Virus record (IMG/VR): IMGVR_UViG_3300024430_000004
Coordinates: 1-46,559 of that record
DNA from: a virus
Reading direction: 5' to 3' (one strand)
DNA length: 46,559 nucleotides
Below the pieces are notes generated by a model that was not told the DNA's origin, ran no database searches, and was given only the letters and a program-made list of their open reading frames with translations. Of the stretch, positions 39,769 through 46,519 are shown piece after piece; position 1 is the stretch's first letter, and each line of letters starts with the position of its first letter. Made by a program: the position numbers and the translations under genes.

Positions 39769-39802
39769 TCCGCATCTAAGCGCCAACGGGTGCATCCGGT
39801 GA
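39761..39802 (+). CDS. Junction micro-ORF 8 (MCSPHLSANGCIR)
   Basis: A 13-codon frame from inside the upstream gene's end to a TGA overlapping GTG 39799. It has HLSA in place of LCA (Cys to Ser by one base). GCATC (39772-39776) pairs with GGTGC (39789-39793), with one G-U pair, around a 12-base loop holding GCGCCA. Confidence 0.45.
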   Translation: MCSPHLSANGCIR

Positions 39803-40035
39803 ACAGCCGCGAGCAAGCCCTCGGCAACCTCGGCCGCATCCTTGCCGCCAGCATGACCCGCCGGCACGGCGGCACATGGGCGCTACTCCCCGCCGCTAAC
39901 CCACGGACGGGCGACGAACCCGCCACCGCCCTTCCGGGGCAACTCGACGGGCTCCCACACCGCGACAACCCCGACACGCCCACCCAGCGGCCCGCCCCCG
40001 GCCGCGACGAACACGGCCTGGACCATGCTGCGTAA
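39799..40035 (+). CDS. Small frame convergent with the integrase (uncertain)
   Basis: A 78-codon GTG-started frame coupled to micro-ORF 8. The first 30 residues (NSREQALGNLGRILAASMT) look protein-like; the rest runs antisense to the last 150 bases of the integrase and is Pro/Asp-rich. The gene may be real but extended by loss of its original stop, for example through insertion of the integrase module. Confidence 0.35.
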   Translation: MNSREQALGNLGRILAASMTRRHGGTWALLPAANPRTGDEPATALPGQLDGLPHRDNPDTPTQRPAPGRDEHGLDHAA

Positions 40036-41358
40036 CGCCTCCTGTCGCTCTGCCAGCAGCATCGCGTCCCACTCCTCCTGCAGCGACGCGACGTCCGCCG
40101 CCGGCGACACCCGCAACCGTGCCCGGGCCGACGCGACACGTTCCTGCGCATCCCGGGCGGATTCTCTCGCGTCCCGGACCAGCCGTCCCCAACGGTCCGC
40201 GCCGAGCTCGCGTCGCACATCCAGCGACGCCAGTTCATCCAGCAGCGCCTCCGCGTCCGCCAACCGCCGCTCGAGCGCCGCAACGTCCTCTCCGTCGTCG
40301 TCGGCACGGCCGACCTGCACCGCCCCCGCCAACTCCATGAACCGGGAGACCACGATCCGCTCCACCTCGATCGCTTCCCGTCCGGTCAGCATCGCTGGCG
40401 CCCCGCACTCGTGCGTCGCCGATTTTCCGGCGACCGTCCGGCAACGCCACCGCGGCGGCTTGCCGTGGCTGCTCACCATCCGCTTGAGCACGTACCGGCA
40501 CCCGGCGCACCGCAACAGGCCCCGCAGCAGGCTCTCGTCGTGGATGCGTGGCGTCGACGGTGCCGACCGGACCGCCGGCCGGGCGCGTTGCGCCGCCATC
40601 CATGACGCCTCGTCGAGGAGCGCCGGGTGAGCGCCGCGATGCACGTTGTCGCCGTGGCTGGCCTCGCCGACGTACACCCGCCGGCTGATCATCCGGCGCA
40701 GCAGGTGCGCGTTGAGTCGCCGCCCGTTCCACTGGCGAACCCCGGCCGTGTCGAGTTCCCGGCTGATCTGTTCCCATCCGGCGCCGTCCGCGCGCCGCTG
40801 GAAGGCGTGCAGCACCCATGGCGCTCGCTCCGGGTCCGCAACCAGGCCCCCGGTGACGGGGTCGCGGCCGTAGCCGAATGGCGCCGGCCCCATGTGGCGG
40901 CCCTTGTCGATGATCGCCCGGCGATGCACGATCTTCGACTGCTCCCGGAATCGTGCGAGTTCGCGTTCGGAGGCGGCCAGGATCACGGTCGTGGTCATGC
41001 GTCCCTCCGGCGTGGTGGAGTCGATGGTGCCGTCCGTCGCCGCGATCCACTTGCCTTCGGCTTGCAGCTCGTCCATGAGGCTGAGGCCTTGGATCGTGTT
41101 CCTGGATGCCCGGTCGGAACGTGCGACGATGATGCCGTCCGCTTCCCCGGCCCGCAGGCGTTGGCGTGCTTCGGTGAGTCCGGGCCGGGTGAGCGTGCCG
41201 CCGGACCGGTTGAGGTCGTGGATCTCTCCGGCGATCTCGATGCCGCGTGTTGCGGCCCAGGTGCGGATGGCGTCGCGTTGGAGGTCGGGGCTTTCGAAGC
41301 GGCCGCGGGCGGCTCGGTCGCCGACGACGCTGACGCGGATGTAGGCAAGGGCACGCAT
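39883..41358 (-). CDS. int: Large serine recombinase (integrase)
   Basis: Encodes 491 residues leftward. The N-terminal resolvase domain starts RALAYIRVSVVGDR, with nucleophile Ser10, and has SDRASRN and LAASERELARFREQSK. The recombinase domain (about 165-270) contains PAPFGYGRDP and AHLLRRMISRRVYVG; a zinc ribbon follows (LLRCAGCRYVL, Cys pairs), then a coiled coil (about 385-470) used for synapsis control. It would integrate and excise the phage. It is the only leftward gene in the right half, and a candidate attP lies at its 5' end. The start at 41358 aligns with the conserved domain. Confidence 0.93.
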   Translation of the reverse strand: MRALAYIRVSVVGDRAARGRFESPDLQRDAIRTWAATRGIEIAGEIHDLNRSGGTLTRPGLTEARQRLRAGEADGIIVARSDRASRNTIQGLSLMDELQAEGKWIAATDGTIDSTTPEGRMTTTVILAASERELARFREQSKIVHRRAIIDKGRHMGPAPFGYGRDPVTGGLVADPERAPWVLHAFQRRADGAGWEQISRELDTAGVRQWNGRRLNAHLLRRMISRRVYVGEASHGDNVHRGAHPALLDEASWMAAQRARPAVRSAPSTPRIHDESLLRGLLRCAGCRYVLKRMVSSHGKPPRWRCRTVAGKSATHECGAPAMLTGREAIEVERIVVSRFMELAGAVQVGRADDDGEDVAALERRLADAEALLDELASLDVRRELGADRWGRLVRDARESARDAQERVASARARLRVSPAADVASLQEEWDAMLLAERQEALRSMVQAVFVAAGGGPLGGRVGVVAVWEPVELPRKGGGGFVARPWVSGGE

Positions 41359-41361
41359 GGG

Positions 41362-41404
41362 GGTCCTTGCGGATTGTACGTGAACACGACGGACCGTAAG
41401 GACC
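41362..41404. other. Candidate attP: inverted repeat next to the integrase start
   Basis: GGTCCTTGCGG (41362-41372) and CCGTAAGGACC (41394-41404) are inverted copies with one mismatch, separated by 21 bases. The 43-base span, symmetric and directly upstream of the integrase ATG, fits attP sites of large serine integrases (about 50 bases, imperfect dyad, near int). It could instead be an operator of the integrase gene. The crossover dinucleotide cannot be told from sequence alone. Confidence 0.5.
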
Positions 41405-41417
41405 ACAGGGAGCCCGC

Positions 41418-41885
41418 ATGAGCCCGCAGGATGCCCGCCAGAGCAGGGTTGTCCCAGAGCCCGTCGATGGCCTCCTCATCTTCGACGTGGGCTTCCCCGA
41501 TCAGCGGTGGCGCGTCACCGGAGTAGCTGTCGATGACCGCATAGAAGCGCGGCGCATCGTGCCTGACGACGGCATCCTCCACAGTTGGGACCGTCCGGGC
41601 TGGGATTACGCATGGGAGCGGGGCTGGCTCGCGGTTGCGGAGCCTGAGAACCAGCCCGCCCGCCGAACCAGGGGCCAGCGCAGCGACTACGTGAGTGTGT
41701 GGGGCAACACCTGCACGGTCGGCATGAACGGCTCGGTCTACTACTGCGTTCGACCCGATGGATTGCCGGAGTACGGCCAAGACGACATGACGGTGACCCT
41801 CCGCGAAGGCCCCGGCGGCGACGACCCCGCAGAAGTCCGGTTCTGGGCGCACGACGCCTTCCTCGACGCCTACGGGGGCGTCTGA
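41418..41885 (+). CDS. Hypothetical protein with repeat-encoded N-terminus and an internal repeat copy
   Basis: Encodes 155 residues from ATG after GGGAG. MSPQDARQSRVVPEP is repeat-encoded, sharing 24 identical bases with 27991-28014. Around residues 75-87 a second in-frame copy reads EPENQPARRTRGQ. The two flanking parts (LIFDVGFPDQRWRVTGVAV; NTCTVGMNGSVYYCVRPDG) look like separate units, so the gene may be a fusion made at a repeat. Function unknown. Confidence 0.6.
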   Translation: MSPQDARQSRVVPEPVDGLLIFDVGFPDQRWRVTGVAVDDRIEARRIVPDDGILHSWDRPGWDYAWERGWLAVAEPENQPARRTRGQRSDYVSVWGNTCTVGMNGSVYYCVRPDGLPEYGQDDMTVTLREGPGGDDPAEVRFWAHDAFLDAYGGV

Positions 41886-41888
41886 GCA

Positions 41889-41927
41889 ATGCAGCTATGC
41901 GCCACAGGGAGCGTCCGGTGCGGGTAG
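41889..41927 (+). CDS. Junction micro-ORF 9 (MQLCATGSVRCG)
   Basis: A 12-codon frame that begins three bases after the upstream stop and ends with TAG inside the next gene (GTG 41918). It carries LCA. The first 21 bases differ from micro-ORF 2 at two positions. GGGAG inside it can serve as ribosome binding site of the next gene. Confidence 0.5.
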   Translation: MQLCATGSVRCG

Positions 41928-42628
41928 ACAGGCACACCGCCCACGCGATCGCTGTGGGCAGGATCAAGCAGTTCCGGCTACCCGTGGGTCCGAACGGGCC
42001 GACCAGGACAACGCCGCGCAAGGGCCGGCGCCTCGACATCAAGACGCTCTCCGGGTCCCTGTCCTGCCAGGTCGACATCCTCGACGTCAGGCGGGCACGC
42101 CACGCCGACACGCTGGACCCGGACAGTCTCCGCGAGCTCACCGGCGACCCGAACCCGGTGACATGGGCGAGGGCGTGGCTGCTCGAGCATGATGCGGCGT
42201 GGCTGGCTCGCCGGTGCCCGCCGGGGCTTCGCGGCTACAGCAGCCTGGATGACGCGACGGTGGCGCTCGACGGGCTCTCGGACGGGAGCGTCACCGCCCG
42301 GTTCGAGAGCCGGTGGGCGGACCGCAGCGTGTGGGCCGTCCGCTTCGAAGTGGTGCAGGACGCCCCGGTGTGGCTTTCACAAAATGGGGCTCAGCGGTAC
42401 GTGAAGTTGCCGGACGGCCGGTGGGCATCAGACGAGGAGGACACAGAGATGGAAGCGCACGGCTACACGATGCGTCCGTCGCGGGCGTTGCTGGACGCCG
42501 GGGAGGTACTCGACCCGGGGTCGCTCGCTCCCCGCTGGGCGGACGGGGCGGCTGAGCGCAGGCATGAGGCGCGTTCGCCGCGTGAGCAGGCCCGCGAGTT
42601 GACCCGACAACTGAGGAGGGCTTCGTGA
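41918..42628 (+). CDS. Hypothetical protein, possibly ASCH/PUA-like
   Basis: Encodes 236 residues from GTG. The first half (HAIAVGRIKQFRLPVGPNG, GRRLDIKTLSGSLSCQV, DILDVRRARHADTLDPDSL) has the order of strands of an ASCH/PUA-like RNA-binding domain; the second half is of mixed type, ending in a basic helix (EARSPREQARELTRQLRR). The ASCH proposal is weak. The stop overlaps the next start. Confidence 0.5.
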   Translation: MRVDRHTAHAIAVGRIKQFRLPVGPNGPTRTTPRKGRRLDIKTLSGSLSCQVDILDVRRARHADTLDPDSLRELTGDPNPVTWARAWLLEHDAAWLARRCPPGLRGYSSLDDATVALDGLSDGSVTARFESRWADRSVWAVRFEVVQDAPVWLSQNGAQRYVKLPDGRWASDEEDTEMEAHGYTMRPSRALLDAGEVLDPGSLAPRWADGAAERRHEARSPREQARELTRQLRRAS

Positions 42629-43014
42629 TGCCGGAAACCCGCCGATCCGGGGTTGTCCCCGAGGGTGCCTATCGGTGTTCGGAGTGCGGCCACGGTGACC
42701 ATCTCTACGCCTGCGCGGAGGCCATTATCAGCGGTCGCCTACTCCCCGATGGAGAGGTCACGCAGGACGACGTCACGCAGACCGACTTGTGTGTGTCGAG
42801 CATCGACTGCGAGGAGCATCCGGCGCCCTCAAGCCGCTTGGAACGGTGGATCGGCGGCCGATGGACCTACTGGCGCCGCTGCGACTGGCGGGAGGGCGCG
42901 GGGCGGTGCGAGGACGGCGCCGCCATGTACTACGAGAGGCAGGTCGGGAGCTGCCCTGCTTGCGGGGGTCGTGGCGGGTTCGATGTGCCGATTGAGGTCG
43001 TCGCTCATGCCTGA
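42625..43014 (+). CDS. Zinc-binding hypothetical protein with repeat-encoded N-terminus
   Basis: Encodes 129 residues from GTG (or ATG 42628) after GGAGGG. MPETRRSGVVPEG is repeat-encoded and covered by hairpin CCGGA/TCCGG (42631-42635 with 42646-42650). The body has YRCSECGHGDHLYAC and SCPACGGRGGF, two zinc sites. Function unknown. Confidence 0.65.
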   Translation: MMPETRRSGVVPEGAYRCSECGHGDHLYACAEAIISGRLLPDGEVTQDDVTQTDLCVSSIDCEEHPAPSSRLERWIGGRWTYWRRCDWREGAGRCEDGAAMYYERQVGSCPACGGRGGFDVPIEVVAHA

Positions 43015-43048
43015 GCCGCTTCTGCAATGCGCCAAGGGCTGCGGATGA
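43007..43048 (+). CDS. Junction micro-ORF 10 (MPEPLLQCAKGCG)
   Basis: A 13-codon frame from inside the upstream gene's end to a TGA overlapping the helicase ATG (43045). It shares EPLLQCA with micro-ORF 6. CCGC (43016-43019) can pair with GCGG (43041-43044) directly before the ATG. Reading of the helicase gene is probably coupled to it. Confidence 0.55.
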   Translation: MPEPLLQCAKGCG

Positions 43049-44334
43049 CCTCGCCAGTCTGGGACAAAAGCGCCGAGCAGGCCGTCCTCGCGAATATCCT
43101 CCTCACCCCCGCCATCCTGCGGCCGCTCAGCACCGAGATCGGGCTACGGACAGAGCACTTCTACCTGCCGTCGCACCAAGACATCTACCGGGCGATGCTC
43201 GACCTCCACGACCAAGGAGACCCAAACGACCGCATCGACCAGACCGCGCTCACCCGCCGCATCGACCAGACCGCCGCCCAAGCCCTCGCCGTGCTCATCG
43301 GCGACGGATACTCAGACACAGCCTGGCGTGTCCACGCCGAAGCCGTCATCCGCTGCAGCCGCTACGAACGGACCCGCGCGGCCGCCGAACAACTCGCCCA
43401 CGGCGCGCACACGATGGATGACGACCTCATCGCCGAAGCGGAACGGCTGCTCACCGAACCCGCCGGCCATGACGGCACCACCCTGGACCCCGAGACCCGC
43501 AAAACCCGGGCGCTCGAACGTATGGACGAGGAGCAGCCGCCCGTCATGCCGTTGCCGTGGGGTCGCGTCAACGACTTGATCGTCGGTGGCATGTGGCCCG
43601 GTCGCTACATGCTGCTCGGAGGACACGGAAAGCACGGGAAGTCCTGTGCCGTCGATGGTGCTCTCGATCGGTTCGCGGCGCAGGGCAAGAAGGTCGCGCT
43701 GTACCTCACCGAAACGACTGAGCAGGAACGCACCGAGCGGTCGATCGCGCGCAACGGCCCACTGACCTACACGCAGGTGCAGAAGTACTTTCAAGCGCCG
43801 AAAGCGCCCCAGAACCGGCGATACGACAAAGACATCGCGGACACGATTCGTAGCCTGCCCAGCGTCGCCTGCGTGGAAGCTCACGACTGGACGGTGCAGG
43901 AGATCACCCGCCACATCGCGCACGCCGGCTGGGACGCGTGCGCCGTCGACATTCTGCACGACATCCCGCTTCCGCGCGGGCAGGGCATGTCCACCGTCGA
44001 CGCCTACCAGGAGATCGGCCGGCAACTTTTGCAGTGCGCGAAGCGGACCCGGACGGCCATGATCGTCGCTTCTCATCTCAACGACAGCCGGGTGGTCGAC
44101 GCGCCGCCGGTTCCGGTCAACAGGGACTTCCGGGGCTGCGGGATGCTCTACCGCCAGGCGGATGTGGCGATGATGGTCTGGCAGGAGGAGAACGATGACG
44201 GCCCGACTGGTGACGGGGTGATCAAGGTGACTGCGTGCCGGCAGGGTCAGACGGGGTTGATGCAGGCTGCGTTCAACGGGTCAAAGCAGCGGTGGAGGGA
44301 GCTGGGTTCGGTGCAGCGGTTGGCGGCGGCATGA
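43045..44334 (+). CDS. DnaB-family replicative helicase
   Basis: Encodes 429 residues. The N-terminal DnaB domain (about 5-100, SAEQAVLANILLTPAILRP, FYLPSHQDIYRAMLDLHDQ) precedes a RecA-type core with Walker A GGHGKHGKS (Lys199, Ser200) and Walker B CAVDILHD (Asp302), then IVASHLNDS and a late TACRQGQTG finger. The start at 43045 overlaps micro-ORF 10; an in-frame ATG at 43027 reads through the repeat. It would unwind DNA at the fork with the initiator at 38591. It ends LAAA. Confidence 0.85.
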   Translation: MTSPVWDKSAEQAVLANILLTPAILRPLSTEIGLRTEHFYLPSHQDIYRAMLDLHDQGDPNDRIDQTALTRRIDQTAAQALAVLIGDGYSDTAWRVHAEAVIRCSRYERTRAAAEQLAHGAHTMDDDLIAEAERLLTEPAGHDGTTLDPETRKTRALERMDEEQPPVMPLPWGRVNDLIVGGMWPGRYMLLGGHGKHGKSCAVDGALDRFAAQGKKVALYLTETTEQERTERSIARNGPLTYTQVQKYFQAPKAPQNRRYDKDIADTIRSLPSVACVEAHDWTVQEITRHIAHAGWDACAVDILHDIPLPRGQGMSTVDAYQEIGRQLLQCAKRTRTAMIVASHLNDSRVVDAPPVPVNRDFRGCGMLYRQADVAMMVWQEENDDGPTGDGVIKVTACRQGQTGLMQAAFNGSKQRWRELGSVQRLAAA

Positions 44335-44768
44335 GCGACATGGAGGACTCGATGGCAACAAACCAATCCCGTCGAAGCTGGGTTGCCGAGAATGGAGCGA
44401 TGACGCGCGAACAGCTACGTGTGGTGCTCTCCGAGTGGTTCTGCGGGTGCGGCTCGCCCGAGGCTGCGTGCGGCGCGCTGTTGCGCCTCCTGAGCTTCCA
44501 CCCGATGTACGAGCATTGGCGCAACGCGCAGGCGTGGGTCGGTAACGAAGGGCTGCTGTATCTGCTGCTCTACCAGTTGGATCGTCTTGAACTGACCGAA
44601 CACGGCGGTTCGGTCGGCGGGGCGTGGCTGACGCCGAAGGGCGAGGCCGTCCGGGATGCGCTAGCTCGCGAGCAGGCGGACGGGTTCGAGACGCTGAACG
44701 GTGAGTACTGCGTCCACGGCTACGACATCAGCGACGGGTCGCACGACTGCATGAAGGCGGACGAATGA
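44331..44768 (+). CDS. Hypothetical protein with repeat-encoded segment
   Basis: Encodes 145 residues from ATG 44331. Residues 8-19 (MATNQSRRSWVA) are repeat-encoded and the RNA pairs GGCAAC with GTTGCC across it; ATG 44352 is an alternative start. The body is helical (REQLRVVLSEWFCGCGSP, EGLLYLLLYQLDRLELTEH), with a possible winged-helix character. It ends with a Cys/His pair. Function unknown. Confidence 0.6.
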   Translation: MSDMEDSMATNQSRRSWVAENGAMTREQLRVVLSEWFCGCGSPEAACGALLRLLSFHPMYEHWRNAQAWVGNEGLLYLLLYQLDRLELTEHGGSVGGAWLTPKGEAVRDALAREQADGFETLNGEYCVHGYDISDGSHDCMKADE

Positions 44769-45091
44769 GCCATTGGGGAAGCCTTGATGCGGAGTTCCAC
44801 GGCAAGGCGGTAAGCCGTTGGATGATCGAGGAGGGTCTGCCCACGGGCAGCGAATCCGGGCCAACGATCTATGAGCCAACGCCTGACGCCGGCCGGTGGT
44901 GGGTTGAGGGCAGATTGCGCGACGTGCAGGACTTCCGCGACAGCCCGGCCGTCCTCGCGTGGTTCGTCAGGGTCTGCGATTGGGCGGACCGAGCTGAGCT
45001 GAAGTGGCGCCTTGACGTCGGTCTGTCCTACTGGTTCACCTACACCGCTGACGATGGCCTCAGGCGCCAGCGCGGGGTGCTCGATGGGTGA
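44765..45091 (+). CDS. Hypothetical protein
   Basis: Encodes 108 residues rich in Trp (GRWWVEGRLRDVQDFRDSP, VLAWFVRVCDWADRAELKW, YWFTYTADDG). The family is not recognised. It is the last gene before the 174-base gap with the degenerate repeat copy. Confidence 0.6.
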   Translation: MSHWGSLDAEFHGKAVSRWMIEEGLPTGSESGPTIYEPTPDAGRWWVEGRLRDVQDFRDSPAVLAWFVRVCDWADRAELKWRLDVGLSYWFTYTADDGLRRQRGVLDG

Positions 45092-45130
45092 CGCAACACC
45101 GCTGAGTTGCGCCAGAACCGGGGTGTGTCC
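45084..45130 (+). repeat. Read-through copy of the junction micro-ORF
   Basis: The frame starts at ATG 45084 as usual (MGDATPLSCARTGVCPAP) and shows the LSCA motif and the CGCC...GGGGTG core, but no stop follows at the expected place and no gene start overlaps it. ACACC and GGTGT can still pair. It looks like a decayed or read-through copy at the end of the gene run. The rest of the gap to 45265 shows no gene or clear promoter. Confidence 0.45.
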
Positions 45131-45265
45131 TGCCCCGTCGCTACTATTGCCGACAGGCCGTAGGCGCCGTGGTCACGCTGTCCATAAGCACCCGGCACCG
45201 ATGACGCATATTCCCGGTTCAATCCCCGCCGACCCCGAACACGGGCGGCACCGGATTCCTCACCC

Positions 45266-45502
45266 ATGTTGGAGCCTCTCTCACTCGCCCAAGAGCGCGA
45301 CCGGCGCGACCGGCGGCGCCTCGCCAAGGAGACGCACGCCGCGTTCCTTCCCGGCACCGTCGCCGAGCGCACGTTCCTGCGAGGGCTCGCTGACGCCGTG
45401 ACCGACCGTCGGGTGACCGTGGAGCAGGCCCGCCGAGAAGTCGCCCGGATGCGAGACCGCCAACGCGACCGCATCCAGCAGCGCCGCCAGCAAGCCGCGT
45501 AG
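45266..45502 (+). CDS. Small basic helical protein
   Basis: Encodes 78 residues, strongly charged (LAQERDRRDRRRLAKETHA, then VTVEQARREVARMRDRQRD) and ending QQAA. It is probably a long helix or helical pair that could bind nucleic acid or an assembly partner. No family is recognised. No strong ribosome binding site is visible. Confidence 0.55.
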   Translation: MLEPLSLAQERDRRDRRRLAKETHAAFLPGTVAERTFLRGLADAVTDRRVTVEQARREVARMRDRQRDRIQQRRQQAA

Positions 45503-45514
45503 CCCGTCCACACC

Positions 45515-45721
45515 ATGACGCCCCGGGAACCCGGGAACGTCCACCCAACCCGACCGGGAGAACATCCGGTGCCGCTGCTCATCCCGCGCCTGCTCCGGGC
45601 GCTCCTGCACCTCGCCCTCAAGGTCGGCCGTTGCTGGCGTGAGCATTCCGCCGAATGGGACCGTCTCCGTGCTGAGCAGCAGCGTCATCGGGCTGCGGCG
45701 CTCCACCACCACCGGACATGA
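45515..45721 (+). CDS. Small basic hypothetical protein, start uncertain
   Basis: Encodes 68 residues from ATG 45515, or 50 from GTG 45569 after GGGAG. The 5' part (MTPREPGNVHPTRPGEHPV) resembles the repeat-encoded N-termini (compare MTPPEPRQPCVV), so 45569 may be the true start and the rest the repeat. The body is a basic helical segment (LRALLHLALKVGRCWREHS), perhaps membrane-associated. Function unknown. Confidence 0.5.
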   Translation: MTPREPGNVHPTRPGEHPVPLLIPRLLRALLHLALKVGRCWREHSAEWDRLRAEQQRHRAAALHHHRT

Positions 45722-45927
45722 CCATGGGCGCCTCCTTTGACGAGCTCCTAGACCGTGCGTACTACGCCGGTGCGCGTCTCGAATGGGGAACCGTCCAGAC
45801 GTACGGCGGCAAGACGAAGCAGGTGAAGCTGACGATGCCCGACGGTGACAAGATCCGCTGCGGCGTGACGCTCGACGACGCCGCCCGGCTGCTGCTCAGC
45901 GAACTCGACATCGTGCCACAGGCATGA
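45718..45927 (+). CDS. Small hypothetical protein
   Basis: Encodes 69 residues (or 67 from ATG 45724). The pattern SFDELLDRAYYAGARLEWG, TKQVKLTMPDGDKIRCG and TLDDAARLLLSELD reads as a compact alpha-beta protein. It overlaps both neighbours by four bases. The family is not recognised. Confidence 0.6.
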   Translation: MTMGASFDELLDRAYYAGARLEWGTVQTYGGKTKQVKLTMPDGDKIRCGVTLDDAARLLLSELDIVPQA

Positions 45928-46208
45928 GCGATCCAAGTAATCCGGCGGAAACTTGGGTCGAGCTAGCCCTGACCCAAGTTCTCTTTGGCATGACCGCCCA
46001 CGCCGGCTTCACACGGTGCCCGACGTGCGGCATCCCGTATCTCAGCGTCAAGGCCGGCAACGCCACCATCAGCGGCCACCGCTGCGCGCAGCCCAAAACC
46101 ATCGTGGAACTGGGGCCAGACGCGCAGCTCGGCCGTCACCTCGGCGCCATCGCCAGTACCAGCAGCACCCGCGAGGACGACACCGGATTCTCGGACGGCA
46201 AGTTGTGA
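45924..46208 (+). CDS. Small zinc-knuckle protein
   Basis: Encodes 94 residues. A helical start (TWVELALTQVLFGMTAH) precedes FTRCPTCGIPYLSV and SGHRCAQ, giving a CxxC knuckle. The C-terminal tail is disordered. The start and stop overlap the neighbouring genes. It stands before the HNH gene near the packaging end. Function unknown. Confidence 0.55.
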   Translation: MSDPSNPAETWVELALTQVLFGMTAHAGFTRCPTCGIPYLSVKAGNATISGHRCAQPKTIVELGPDAQLGRHLGAIASTSSTREDDTGFSDGKL

Positions 46209-46519
46209 GGCGCGCCTGCATCATCTGCAGCACGCCCGCCGAACACGGCAACCGGTGCGCCGTCCACGCAGTAGCCACGCCGGCCAACCCGACCGGAGGC
46301 CGCACGCCACGCGACAGGACGCTGCAAGCCCGGTTCCGCCGCAACATCCTCAAGCGCGACGAGTACACCTGCCAACGCTGCGGACATCACGACGCCACGG
46401 GACGGACGCTCCGCGCCTGCCACATCGTCCCGCACATCGAAGGCGGCGGCTACGGCCCCGCGAACGGCGTCACCCGCTGCCTCATGTGCGACCGCGACAC
46501 CGACCCGTACGCGCGATGA
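46205..46519 (+). CDS. HNH endonuclease (packaging-associated)
   Basis: Encodes 104 residues from GTG. An N-terminal knuckle (ACIICSTPAEHGNRCAVH) precedes the HNH core: YTCQRCGHHD (Cys56, Cys59), LRACHIVPHIEGGGYG (His73), ANGVTRCLMCDRD (Asn87, Cys92, Cys95). Where many HNH proteins have Asp-His this has Cys-His, a small deviation. HNH genes next to terminase genes in phages with cohesive ends assist cos cleavage, and here it would lie just upstream of the terminase genes if the ends are joined. Confidence 0.85.
   Translation: MRRACIICSTPAEHGNRCAVHAVATPANPTGGRTPRDRTLQARFRRNILKRDEYTCQRCGHHDATGRTLRACHIVPHIEGGGYGPANGVTRCLMCDRDTDPYAR

Noticed and set aside
40235-41479. Second long leftward frame over the integrase
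   Set aside because: Out of frame with the integrase and rich in Arg, Pro, Gly and His; the integrase frame has all domains of a serine recombinase.
45012-45401. Long frame including the last repeat copy
   Set aside because: Overlaps two better genes and becomes Ser/Pro/Arg low-complexity sequence; treated as a decayed micro-ORF instead.
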